This document shows positions 30,701 to 38,919 of a stretch of DNA of 64,000 bases, piece by piece. Below the pieces are notes generated by a model that was not told the DNA's origin, did no database searches, and saw only the letters and a list, made by a program, of their open reading frames with translations. Where the stretch lies: the NCBI RefSeq assembly GCF_024753135.1, contig NZ_JANUGP010000032.1:1-64000 (forward strand). Direction: 5' to 3'. This stretch comes from Streptomyces pyxinicus. Its GTDB lineage: Bacteria; Actinomycetota; Actinomycetes; Streptomycetales; Streptomycetaceae. The position numbers were made by a program, and so were the translations under genes. Position 1 is the first letter of the stretch. The number at the start of each line of letters is the position of its first letter.

Positions 30701-31870
30701 TCAGACCGAGGCCTCCACCAGATCTGCCCGTGTCAGCGTGCCCGGACCGGTGTGGCCCGAGAGGGCGAGGGTGAGGTCGAGTTCGGCGAGGACGCAGCGG
30801 ATGACGTGGTCGACGCCCGCCTGTCCGTCGAGGCCCAGCCCGTACACGTACGGCCGGCCGAGCAGCACTGCCCGGGCGCCGAGGGCGAGGGCCTTGAAGA
30901 CGTCGTCGCCGGTGCGCACGCCGCTGTCGAAGAGGACGGCCAGCCGGTCGCCGACCGCGTCCGCGACGCCGGGCAGGGCGTCGGCCGCGGCGACGGAGCC
31001 GGCCACCTGCCGGCCGCCGTGGTTGGAGACGACCACGCCGTCCATGCCGGCGTCCGCGGCGAGGCGGGCGTCGTCCGGGTGCAGCACGCCCTTGAGGACG
31101 ATGGGGCCGTCCCAGTGCTCGCGCAGGAACGCCAGGTCAGGCCAGGTGTGCCCGGGGTCGCCGAACAGGCCGAGGAAGTGCAGCACCGCCGCGTTCGGGT
31201 CCTCGTGCACGGGCTTGGCAAGGCCGGCCAGGAACGCCGGGTCGGTGAAGTAGTTGGCGGTGCCCACCCCGTGCAGGAACGGCAGATAGGCCTGGTCCAG
31301 GTCGCGGGGCCGCCAGGACAGCAGCGGGGTGTCCAGGGTGACGACCAGCACCGAGAACCCCGCCGCCCGCGCCCGGCCCAGGAAGCTCCGGGTCACCTCG
31401 CGGTCCTTGCCCCAGTAGAGCTGGAACCACCGCTCGGCGTCCCCCATGGCCTCCGCGACCCGCTCCATCGGCGTGCTGGACGCGGAGGACAGGACGTACG
31501 GCACACCGCGCGCGGCGGCGGCCCGGGCGGCGGCGGACTCGGCGTCCGGGTGCATGATCGACAGGACGCCGACGGGTGCGAGGGCCAGCGGCGCCGGCAG
31601 ACGCCGGCCGAGCAGTTCGACGGACAGGTCCCGTTCGCCGACGTCCCGCAGCATGCGCGGCACGATCCGGCGCCGGGCCAGGGCCGCCCGGTTGGCGCGG
31701 GCGGTGCTGCCGTCACCCGCGCCGCCCGCGACATAGCCCACGGGGCCGGGCCCGAGCCGGTGTTCGGCCAGTTCTTCGAGCCGGGTGAGATCGGTCGGGA
31801 GCCGGGGCACGACACCCGTCATCCCGTTCAGGTAGATCTCGTACTGGAAGTCCGCCCACTGACCGCCCAC
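30701..31870 (-). CDS. FMN-dependent alpha-hydroxyacid oxidase (lactate 2-monooxygenase-like)
   Basis: A 389-residue TIM-barrel flavoenzyme oxidising an L-2-hydroxyacid such as lactate. Visible family motifs: LALAPVGVLSIMHPDAE, the substrate/FMN loop WFQLYWGKDREV, IVLKGVLHPDDA with the FMN-binding Lys, and the catalytic SNHGGRQVAGS with the proton-abstracting His and Arg, then DSGVRTGDDVFKAL and LGRPYVYGL. The insertion ANYFTDPAFLAGLA in the middle is like lactate 2-monooxygenase. A GTG start at 31870 is chosen because GAGGGG sits six bases upstream; a longer start lacks a site. It is monocistronic and divergent from the third SpoIIE gene. Confidence 0.9.
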   Translation of the reverse strand: MGGQWADFQYEIYLNGMTGVVPRLPTDLTRLEELAEHRLGPGPVGYVAGGAGDGSTARANRAALARRRIVPRMLRDVGERDLSVELLGRRLPAPLALAPVGVLSIMHPDAESAAARAAAARGVPYVLSSASSTPMERVAEAMGDAERWFQLYWGKDREVTRSFLGRARAAGFSVLVVTLDTPLLSWRPRDLDQAYLPFLHGVGTANYFTDPAFLAGLAKPVHEDPNAAVLHFLGLFGDPGHTWPDLAFLREHWDGPIVLKGVLHPDDARLAADAGMDGVVVSNHGGRQVAGSVAAADALPGVADAVGDRLAVLFDSGVRTGDDVFKALALGARAVLLGRPYVYGLGLDGQAGVDHVIRCVLAELDLTLALSGHTGPGTLTRADLVEASV

Positions 31871-31963
31871 CGTGCTCCCCTCATCCCGCACCCCGTCAAA
31901 GGTACTCACAACTGATCGCGAGCGCACAGAATCTGACGGCCTGGCACGCACAGTCGACCTGGG

Positions 31964-31978
31964 TCCGGAACTTCCGGA
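31964..31978. promoter_or_regulatory. 15-bp palindrome in the divergent promoter region
   Basis: TCCGGAA-C-TTCCGGA is a perfect 7-1-7 inverted repeat about 94 bases before the oxidase start and 160 before the SpoIIE start. A second palindrome, TTCGGCCGAA, is at 31995-32004. Either could be a regulator site for one or both genes; no regulator is adjacent. Confidence 0.45.
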
Positions 31979-32139
31979 ACAGCCCTTCGGTCACTTCGGC
32001 CGAAAGTCACCCTTGACCGTTTCCGGCCGACCGGACCACGGCGTGGGGGTCGCGGTCCACGGTGGTCCGGGAAGCACTACGCTGGAACGGAAGTGATGCC
32101 ACCTGTTCACTGTGAGTGTGCGCTGGGGAGCGGTTGACG

Positions 32140-34545
32140 ATGAGCCCGGTCTATCCGTTCGACGAGGCGGCGACGGCCCGGGCTGTCATCGATGACGACG
32201 GGACTCTGACGGAGTGGAGCGAGGGCGCCCGGCGCCTGCTCGGCCACCCGGCCGAGGCCGTCGTGGGCCGCCCCGCCGCCGGACTGCTCGCGGGCGACCC
32301 CGCGGGCCCCGGCGAGCGTGCCCCGGCCGTACCCGAGGGCCCCCGCCGGCAGGGGACGATCGGTTTGCGCCACCTGGACGGCCGTACCGTGACGGTCTGG
32401 CTGCTCGCCCACCACCGGCCGCCGGAGCGGGGCCGCCCGGGCCACTGGACCGTGGTCACACCGCTGACCGGCGCCGCACCGCGCGCCGCGGACGATCCGC
32501 TGGCACAGGCGGGCCTGTTGCAGTCCCCGTGCGCGATCGCCGTGTACGACGACGCGCTGCGGCTGCGCCGGATGAACGACGCGATGGCCGCCGTCCTGGG
32601 CCTCCCGGAGGACCGGGTACGGGGGCTGCGGCTCCCGGAGATCGCCGGCCGGGCAGGGAGCGAGGAGGTCGAGCGGGGCATGCTGGAGGTGCTCTCCACC
32701 GGCACGCCCCAGGACCTGCGGACCTTCACGGACAGCGGCGACGAGGAGCGGGCGCACGCCTGGCTGGCCCGGATGGCGCCGGTCAGGGACGCGGCGGGCC
32801 GGGTGCGGGGCGTGTGCCTGGCCGCCCACGACATCACCGACGGCCACCGGGCCCGCCAGCGCCTGCAACTGGTGAACGAGGCGAGCGCCCGCATCGGCAC
32901 CACCCTCGACGTCACCCGGACCGCCCAGGAACTGGCGCGGATGTGCGTACCCGCCCTCGCCGACTTCGTCACCGTGGACCTGCTGGACCCCGAGGAGTAC
33001 GGCGGTGAGCCCCCGGCCCGCATCACGGCCCCGGTCACACTGCGCCGGGCCGCGCACTGGTCGGTCCTCGCAGGGGTGCCCGAGGCGGTGCTGAAGCCCG
33101 GGCAGACCGAGCGGTACCCGGAGCAGTCCCCGCAGGCCGACGCCCTCACCGCGGGCCGGCCGATCATCGCCTCGGTCGCCGCCGGCGACATGGCCAGGTG
33201 GTTGACCTGGAACACCGCGCGCGACGACCGGGTGCGCGCGTTCGGCATCCACTCCTCGATGGCGGTGCCGATCCTGGCCCGCGGGCTCACCCTCGGGGTG
33301 GCGGTCTTCACCCGGCACCGGCGTCCGGACGGCTTCACCGCCGACGACCGGCTGCTGGCCGAGGAGATCACCACGCGCGCCGCGGTCAGCATCGACAACG
33401 CCCGCCGGTACTCGCGCGAGCGCGAGACCGCCCTGGCGCTCCAGCGCAGCCTGCTGCCCCGCACCCTGCCGCGCACAGCGGCGCTGGAGGCGTCCTCCCG
33501 GTACCTGCCGGCGGCGCGGGCCGGGGTCGGCGGGGACTGGTTCGACGTGATCCCGCTGTCCGGCACGCGGGTCGCGATGGTGGTCGGGGACGTGGTGGGG
33601 CACGGCGTGCAGGCCTCGGCCACGATGGGACGGCTGCGCACCGCCGTACGCACCCTCGCCGACATCGACCTGGCACCGGACGAACTGCTCACCCACCTGG
33701 ACGACCTGGTGGTGCGGCTGTCGGACGAGTCGGGCGGCGACGGCAGCACCGGCGAGGTCGGCGCGACCTGTCTGTACGCGGTGTACGACCCGGTCTCCCG
33801 GCGCTGCACCCTGGCCCGCGCCGGGCATCCGCCACCGGTGCTGGCGCGCCCCGGCGACCGGCCGCGCCTGCTAAACCTGCCGGCCGGTCCCCCGCTGGGC
33901 GTGGGCGGGCTGCCGTTCGAGTCGGCGGAGGTGGAACTGCCCGAGGGCACGGTCATCGCCCTGTACACCGACGGTCTGGTGCCGGACCGGGAGGGGGACG
34001 GGGACGCCGGCCGCGAGGTGCTGTTCTCGGCGCTCCGGGCGGACACGGGCTCCCTGGACGCCGTCTGCGACCGCATCCTGCGGGCGCTGCTGCCGCACGG
34101 GGGCGCCGCCGACGACGTGGCGCTGCTGCTCGCCCGCACCCAGGGCCTGCCCGCCTCGCAGGTGGCGACCTGGGACATCCCGGCCGACCCGGCGCTGGTG
34201 GCACCGGTCCGCAAGCAGGTGGTCGGGCAGCTGGCCGAGTGGGGGCTGAGCGAGGCCGCGTTCCCGGCGGAGCTGGTGGTCAGCGAGCTGGTCACCAACG
34301 CCATCCGGTACGGCGCCCACCCGATCCGGCTGCGGCTGATCCACGACGCGGACACATTGATCTGCGAGGTGTCGGACACCAGTCACACCGCGCCGCACCT
34401 GCGCCGGGCCAAGACCTTCGACGAGGGCGGCCGGGGACTGCTGCTGGTCGCCCAGCTCACCCAGCGCTGGGGCAGCCGGCACACCCCGGACGGCAAGACG
34501 ATCTGGGCGGAGCTGCCGCTGTTCGAGGCGGGCGGCGAGGCCTGA
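32140..34545 (+). CDS. SpoIIE phosphatase with PAS-PAS-GAF sensors and ATPase domain
   Basis: An 801-residue cytoplasmic signalling protein. Order: weak PAS about 5-100 (VIDDDGTLTEWSEGARRLLG), second PAS about 125-240 (CAIAVYDDALRLRRMNDA), GAF about 245-425, SpoIIE/PP2C about 440-670 with GGDWFD, GDVVGHG, YTDGL and DDVALLL, and a C-terminal RsbW-like HATPase about 680-798 (VVSELVTNAIRYG, EGGRGLLLV). Like the protein at 6.8-9.3 kb it pairs phosphatase with anti-sigma-kinase modules; the sensor set differs. The ATG at 32140 after GGGGAG is used. It converges with the ECF sigma factor gene, four bases apart. Confidence 0.93.
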   Translation: MSPVYPFDEAATARAVIDDDGTLTEWSEGARRLLGHPAEAVVGRPAAGLLAGDPAGPGERAPAVPEGPRRQGTIGLRHLDGRTVTVWLLAHHRPPERGRPGHWTVVTPLTGAAPRAADDPLAQAGLLQSPCAIAVYDDALRLRRMNDAMAAVLGLPEDRVRGLRLPEIAGRAGSEEVERGMLEVLSTGTPQDLRTFTDSGDEERAHAWLARMAPVRDAAGRVRGVCLAAHDITDGHRARQRLQLVNEASARIGTTLDVTRTAQELARMCVPALADFVTVDLLDPEEYGGEPPARITAPVTLRRAAHWSVLAGVPEAVLKPGQTERYPEQSPQADALTAGRPIIASVAAGDMARWLTWNTARDDRVRAFGIHSSMAVPILARGLTLGVAVFTRHRRPDGFTADDRLLAEEITTRAAVSIDNARRYSRERETALALQRSLLPRTLPRTAALEASSRYLPAARAGVGGDWFDVIPLSGTRVAMVVGDVVGHGVQASATMGRLRTAVRTLADIDLAPDELLTHLDDLVVRLSDESGGDGSTGEVGATCLYAVYDPVSRRCTLARAGHPPPVLARPGDRPRLLNLPAGPPLGVGGLPFESAEVELPEGTVIALYTDGLVPDREGDGDAGREVLFSALRADTGSLDAVCDRILRALLPHGGAADDVALLLARTQGLPASQVATWDIPADPALVAPVRKQVVGQLAEWGLSEAAFPAELVVSELVTNAIRYGAHPIRLRLIHDADTLICEVSDTSHTAPHLRRAKTFDEGGRGLLLVAQLTQRWGSRHTPDGKTIWAELPLFEAGGEA

Positions 34546-34549
34546 GGGG

Positions 34550-35098
34550 TCAGGAGGCGGACAGCCAGGGCCGTACCTGCTTGCGGGCCTCGTGCAGGCG
34601 GGACTTGAGGGTGCCGAGCGGGATGCCGACACGCTCGGCGACCTCGGCGTAGTCGAGCTGGCAGATGTCCCGGTAGACCAGCGGCGCGACCAGCTGCGGG
34701 TGCTCCCGCTCCAGCCGGTCGAGGGCCTCCAGCAGGTCCACCCGGGAGCCGGCGATGACGCTGGTGGTGCGCGGGTCGACGGCCTGGGAGGGCTCGATGA
34801 CGACGGGCTGTTCGGCGGCCCGGCGCTTCAGCTCCCGGTACTTCTGCCGGCAGCAGTTGGCGACGACGGTGTAGAGCCAGGTGCCGAAGCGGCTGCGGCC
34901 CTCGAACCTGGTGATGTGCCGGGCCACCTGGAGCAGCACGTCCTGGGCGGCCTCCTCGGCGTCCTCCCGGCAGGGCAGGAAGCGCGCGCACCGGCGCACC
35001 ACCTCGGGCCGCAGCTCGGTCAGCAGCCGGTCCAGGGCTCCGCTGTCGCCTGCGGCGGCACACCGGGCGAGGTCTTCGATCGGCGCCTGGTCCTGCAC
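34550..35098 (-). CDS. ECF-type RNA polymerase sigma factor
   Basis: A 182-residue group 4 sigma factor. Region 2 (about 15-85) shows the promoter-melting CREDAEEAAQDVLLQVARH and FEGRSRFGTWLYTVVANCCR; region 4 (about 125-178) shows PLVYRDICQLDYAEVAERVG and IPLGTLKSRLHEARKQ, the -35 recognition helix. It starts with GTG at 35098 and is 46 bases from a divergently transcribed Ser/Thr kinase. No anti-sigma factor gene is adjacent, which makes control by the kinase, by phosphorylation, a reasonable idea. The promoter set it controls is unknown. Confidence 0.92.
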   Translation of the reverse strand: MQDQAPIEDLARCAAAGDSGALDRLLTELRPEVVRRCARFLPCREDAEEAAQDVLLQVARHITRFEGRSRFGTWLYTVVANCCRQKYRELKRRAAEQPVVIEPSQAVDPRTTSVIAGSRVDLLEALDRLEREHPQLVAPLVYRDICQLDYAEVAERVGIPLGTLKSRLHEARKQVRPWLSAS

Positions 35099-35144
35099 GG
35101 AAGGGTCCCTTCGTGGTCGATCTCCAGGCAGGCATGATAGTCGT

Positions 35145-36539
35145 ATGCATTCCCTGCGGCGGATCGGCCGCTACCGCCTCGAACGGCCACTGGGCAGCGG
35201 CGCCTTCGCCACCGTGTGGCTCGCCGACGACCCCGAGCTGCAGGCGCCGGTGGCCGTGAAGGTGCTCGCCGAGAACTGGGCGCACCGGCTCGACATCAGG
35301 GAACGTTTCCTGTCCGAGGCGCGGCTGCTGCGCCGGGCGGGTTCCAACCGGGTGGTGCAGGTCTACGACATCGGTGAACTCCCGGACGGCAGGCCGTACT
35401 TCGTGATGGAGTACGCCGACGGCGGCACCCTCGCCGAGCTGCCGGCCGCCGGACCGCTGCCGGTGCCGGACGCGCTGGCGCTGACGGCCGAGGCGGCGCG
35501 CAGTGCCGCGGCGCTGCACGAGGCGGGCATCGTGCACCGGGACATCAAGCCGACCAACGTGCTGCTGCACACCGCCCCGGACGGCACCCGGCGGGTGCTG
35601 CTGGCCGACCTGGGGCTGGCGAAGAGCCTGGCGCAGGCCTCCGTGCTGACGCTGGCGGCGGGCTCGGCGGGCTACCAGCCGCCCGAGCAGGCCGAGCCCG
35701 GGGAGGGCATCGACGAGCGGGCCGACGTCTACAGTCTGGGCGCGGTCGGCTACGAGCTGGTCACCGGGACCGTGCCGGGACCGCCCGGGAAGATCGTGCC
35801 GCCGCGGCGGCTGCGGCCGGACCTCGGCGAGGACGTGGAGCGGGCGCTGCTGCGGGCGCTGGAGCCGGACCGGGAGCGGCGCTGGCCGGACGCGCGGGAG
35901 TTCGCGCGGGAGCTGGACCGGCTGGCGGCGGGGACGCCGGCCGGGCGGAGCCGGCGGCGTCTGGACGGGGTGCGGGGCCGGCTCAACACGGTGACCCTGG
36001 CGCTCGCCGCGCTGCTCGCGGCCACGGCCGCCGCGGTCACGGTGACCTACGTGACCCAGCGGGGCGGCGACTCCCCGGACGGGGTGCGCGTCGCCGACAC
36101 CACCGGCCGGGTGGTCCTGCGGGTGCCCACGGGCTGGGGCCGGCAGATACGCGGCGACGGCTGGGACCCGGCGGCGCTCGGGCTGGCGAAGGGGCACGAA
36201 CCGGGCCTGGTGGTGGCCGACGACGTGTCCCGCTGGTCCGACCTGAAGGCGGCCGTGGACGGGGTGTTCGTCGGCCTCGGCGAGCACGGCGACGTCACCA
36301 CGCGGGTCGGGAAGCTCACGCACGCGGGATGCCGCTACTCCGGGGACCGCGTCTTCGCCGACGGCGGCTGGCGCGGGCTGGTGCGCACCTGGAGCGGCTG
36401 CCCGGACGGCGGCTCGGTCACCGAGAGCGCCCTGACCCCGGCGAGCGGCGCGAAGCGGCCGCAGGTGTACGTGCAGGTGCGCCAGCGGGGTGCCGGGGAC
36501 GCCACCGACGGCGTACTCCGTTCGCTGCGGGTGTCCTGA
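35145..36539 (+). CDS. Hanks-type Ser/Thr protein kinase with extracellular domain
   Basis: A 464-residue membrane kinase. Gly loop GSGAFATVW (18-26), K39 in VAVKVL, catalytic HRDIKPTN (131-138), and metal Asp in DLGLAK (155-160, in place of DFG). One transmembrane helix at about 282-303 is followed by a 160-residue outer domain containing two Cys (AGCRYSG, WSGCPDGG) that could form a disulfide. The outer part lacks PASTA repeats. The start ATG lacks a clear ribosome binding site. It is divergent from the ECF sigma factor gene with 46 bases between, a layout consistent with a sensor kinase acting on the sigma factor. Confidence 0.9.
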   Translation: MHSLRRIGRYRLERPLGSGAFATVWLADDPELQAPVAVKVLAENWAHRLDIRERFLSEARLLRRAGSNRVVQVYDIGELPDGRPYFVMEYADGGTLAELPAAGPLPVPDALALTAEAARSAAALHEAGIVHRDIKPTNVLLHTAPDGTRRVLLADLGLAKSLAQASVLTLAAGSAGYQPPEQAEPGEGIDERADVYSLGAVGYELVTGTVPGPPGKIVPPRRLRPDLGEDVERALLRALEPDRERRWPDAREFARELDRLAAGTPAGRSRRRLDGVRGRLNTVTLALAALLAATAAAVTVTYVTQRGGDSPDGVRVADTTGRVVLRVPTGWGRQIRGDGWDPAALGLAKGHEPGLVVADDVSRWSDLKAAVDGVFVGLGEHGDVTTRVGKLTHAGCRYSGDRVFADGGWRGLVRTWSGCPDGGSVTESALTPASGAKRPQVYVQVRQRGAGDATDGVLRSLRVS

Positions 36540-36691
36540 TCCGGGAGGTACCCGGGCCGAGGCGGGGAAGAAAAGGCGGTGTGTTCCGAACTTTTCCGGC
36601 GTGCGACGCATCGGACTGTCATGACGGCGCACCCGGCGCCGCAGGCACGCGGTGCGTCGCGTGCCCCCGAGATCCAGGAGTGTGGAGCGAC

Positions 36692-37396
36692 ATGGTGTAC
36701 ACCACCCGGTCCGCGCGGCACCGGGCCCTGTTCGTGGGCGCGGTCGCCGTCATGGGCCTGCTGACCGCCTGCGGCAACGGCAAGGACGTCCAGAGCGACC
36801 CCGTGACGGGCTCCGGTACGGCCGCCCCCGCGACCGACGGCGCCTCCAGTCCGGGGGCCGCCTCCTCCACCCCGTCCGATGCCGGTTCGGGTTCGGCGCC
36901 GGGCGTCTCGTCCTCGGCTCCGGTGGCGACGCGGTCCGGTGACGGCTCGGCCTCGTCCAAGGACACGGCCGCCGCGAGTTCGCGCTGCCACACCTCCGAG
37001 CTGCGCGCCTCGGTGGGCCGCAACGACCCGGGGGCCGGTCAGGAGAACTTCCCGGTCGTGCTGACCAACAAGTCCGGCCGTACCTGCACGCTGCGCGGCT
37101 ATCCGGGCGCGGCCTTCGTGAACGGCTCGGGCACCCAGCTGGGCGCCGACCCGAAGCGGGGGTCCGGCGCGCCGGCGACGGTGACGCTCAAGCCGGGGCA
37201 GAGCGCGTGGTCCGGGCTGACCTTCTCCAACCCGGAGGTCAGCGGCGCCAAGAAGGCGACGCCGGCCGCGCTGCTGGTGACCCCGCCGAACGAGCGCGAC
37301 CATCTGAAGGTGACGTGGTCGGGCGGCCCGGTGCCGGTGTCGGGCAACTCCTCGTCCGTCACGCTGACCGTGGTCAGCCCCGGCACCGCGCCCTGA
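36692..37396 (+). CDS. DUF4232 lipoprotein
   Basis: A 234-residue exported lipoprotein. Residues 1-27 are a lipoprotein signal with lipobox LLTAC (Cys27). A Ser/Ala/Gly/Thr-rich linker (about 28-95) leads to a DUF4232 domain (CHTSELRASVGRNDPGAGQE, then VLTNKSGRTCTLRGYPGAAF). The fold is a small beta-sandwich of unknown function, common in Streptomyces envelopes. The ATG at 36692 has a GGAG-type site. A terminator follows, so it is probably a single-gene unit; it is co-directional with the kinase, 152 bases downstream of it. Confidence 0.9.
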   Translation: MVYTTRSARHRALFVGAVAVMGLLTACGNGKDVQSDPVTGSGTAAPATDGASSPGAASSTPSDAGSGSAPGVSSSAPVATRSGDGSASSKDTAAASSRCHTSELRASVGRNDPGAGQENFPVVLTNKSGRTCTLRGYPGAAFVNGSGTQLGADPKRGSGAPATVTLKPGQSAWSGLTFSNPEVSGAKKATPAALLVTPPNERDHLKVTWSGGPVPVSGNSSSVTLTVVSPGTAP

Positions 37397-37417
37397 GCGG
37401 GCCGAACCCCCTCCCCC

Positions 37418-37453
37418 GAACCCCGCCGTCCGGCTCCCCGGGCGGCGGGGTTC
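37418..37453. terminator. Terminator after the DUF4232 gene
   Basis: Sixteen-base arms (GAACCCCGCCGTCCGG, and CCGGGCGGCGGGGTTC with one G-T wobble) around a CTCC loop, 22 bases after the stop. Confidence 0.8.
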
Positions 37454-37594
37454 GTCATGACCGCGCCACAAATGTCACAGGACGGCAACAGCCACCGGAA
37501 TCCGCGATCTTTCTCCCCGCCCCCGGCATCGAACCCCCTCGACCGCACGACGAACAGGCCCCGCCGGGGCCGTGGCGAGGAATTCGGGGAGACG

Positions 37595-38836
37595 ATGAGC
37601 GGGATCTCACGCAGGCGGATGCTGACGGCGGGCGCGGCGACGGGCGCTCTGGGCGCGCTGGCCGCCTGCTCCTCCGGCACCGGGCTCCGGGCCGGCGAAC
37701 CGGGCCCGGGAACCGCCTCGGGCACCGCGCAGGCCCGCCCGGCGAAGCCGATCGGCGACGGGTCCACCGCCGACACCGGCCCCCAGCCGCACCAGCCCGA
37801 GGCGGTCCGGCTGAAGGCGGGCGAACGGCCCCCGCAGTTCGTGGTGTTCTCCTGGGACGGCGCGGGCGAACTGAGCAACAAGCTCTTCTCCCGGTTCCGG
37901 AAGGTGGCCGCCGGCCACGGCGCCAAGATGACGTTCTTCCTCAGCGGCATCTACACCCTGCCCGAGTCGAAGAAGCACCTGTACCACCCGCCGCGGCACC
38001 CGGTCGGCGCCTCCGACATCGGCTACCTCGCCGACCGGCACATCCACGCCACGCTCCAGCAGGTGCGCGCCGCCTGGCTGGAGGGCCACGAGATCGGCAC
38101 CCACTTCAACGGGCACTTCTGCGGGGCGAACGGCGTGCGCAGGTGGTCCCCGGCCGAGTGGCGCAGCGAGATCGACCAGGCGGTGGACTTCGTCACCCAC
38201 TGGAAGACCAACACGGGCTTCACCGACCTCGAACCGCTCCCCTTCGACTACCGCAAGGAGCTGACCGGCGGCCGTACCCCCTGTCTGGAGGGCCAGCCGA
38301 ACCTGCTGCCCACGGCCGCCGCGCTCGGCTGGACATACGACGCCAGCTCCCCCGGCGGCCTCCAGATCTGGCCGGACAAGGTGCGCGGCGGCCGGGTCTG
38401 GGACTTCCCGCTCCAGTCCATACCCTTCTCCGGCCACTCCTTCCAGGTGCTGTCGATGGACTACAACATGATGTTCAACCAGTCGCACGGCAACCCGCTC
38501 GGTGACCGCGCGCAGTACGACGCCTGGCGCGCCCAGGCCCGCGACACCTACCTGGCCGGTTTCCGCCGCGCCTACGAGTCCAACCGTGCCCCGTTCTTCA
38601 TCGGCAACCACTTCGAGCGCTGGAACGGCGGTATCTACATGGACGCCGTCGAGGAGGCGATCGGGAAGATGGCCGACCACGACGACGTGCGCTTCGTGTC
38701 CTTCAAGCAGCTCGTGGCCTGGCTGGAGGCGCAGGACGCGGCGGTGCTGCGCAAGTTGCGCACGCTCCCGCCCGGGCAGTCCCCGGCGGGCGGCTGGGCG
38801 GAGTTCCTGGGCGCGGCGGGTACCCGGACGTCGTAG
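37595..38836 (+). CDS. Tat-exported polysaccharide-deacetylase-fold lipoprotein
   Basis: A 413-residue lipoprotein. The N-terminus has both a twin-arginine motif (SRRRML, 5-10) and a lipobox (LAAC, Cys25), so it is exported folded and lipidated. The domain from about 75 resembles the NodB/polysaccharide deacetylase fold: VVFSWDGAGE near strand 1 in place of TFDDG, AKMTFFLSGIY, GHEIGTHFNGHFCG with the His pair, and FIGNHFERWNGGIY near the end. Metal ligands are partly changed (WDG for DDG), so enzyme activity is uncertain. A GGGGAG site precedes the ATG. It probably acts on a surface glycan. Confidence 0.82.
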   Translation: MSGISRRRMLTAGAATGALGALAACSSGTGLRAGEPGPGTASGTAQARPAKPIGDGSTADTGPQPHQPEAVRLKAGERPPQFVVFSWDGAGELSNKLFSRFRKVAAGHGAKMTFFLSGIYTLPESKKHLYHPPRHPVGASDIGYLADRHIHATLQQVRAAWLEGHEIGTHFNGHFCGANGVRRWSPAEWRSEIDQAVDFVTHWKTNTGFTDLEPLPFDYRKELTGGRTPCLEGQPNLLPTAAALGWTYDASSPGGLQIWPDKVRGGRVWDFPLQSIPFSGHSFQVLSMDYNMMFNQSHGNPLGDRAQYDAWRAQARDTYLAGFRRAYESNRAPFFIGNHFERWNGGIYMDAVEEAIGKMADHDDVRFVSFKQLVAWLEAQDAAVLRKLRTLPPGQSPAGGWAEFLGAAGTRTS

Positions 38837-38919
38837 GCCGCCGCCCGGGACCCCCCGGTTCCACACGGCGTCTGTTTTCATGGGCGGGCACCACGTGATC
38901 GCTTCCGGAGGGACCCGCC

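Noticed and set aside
29277..32011. Identical 14-mer GGCCGAAAGTCACC at 29277-29290 and 31998-32011, considered as a shared operator
   Set aside because: Several exact 14-base matches are expected by chance in 64 kb of GC-rich sequence, and the contexts differ.
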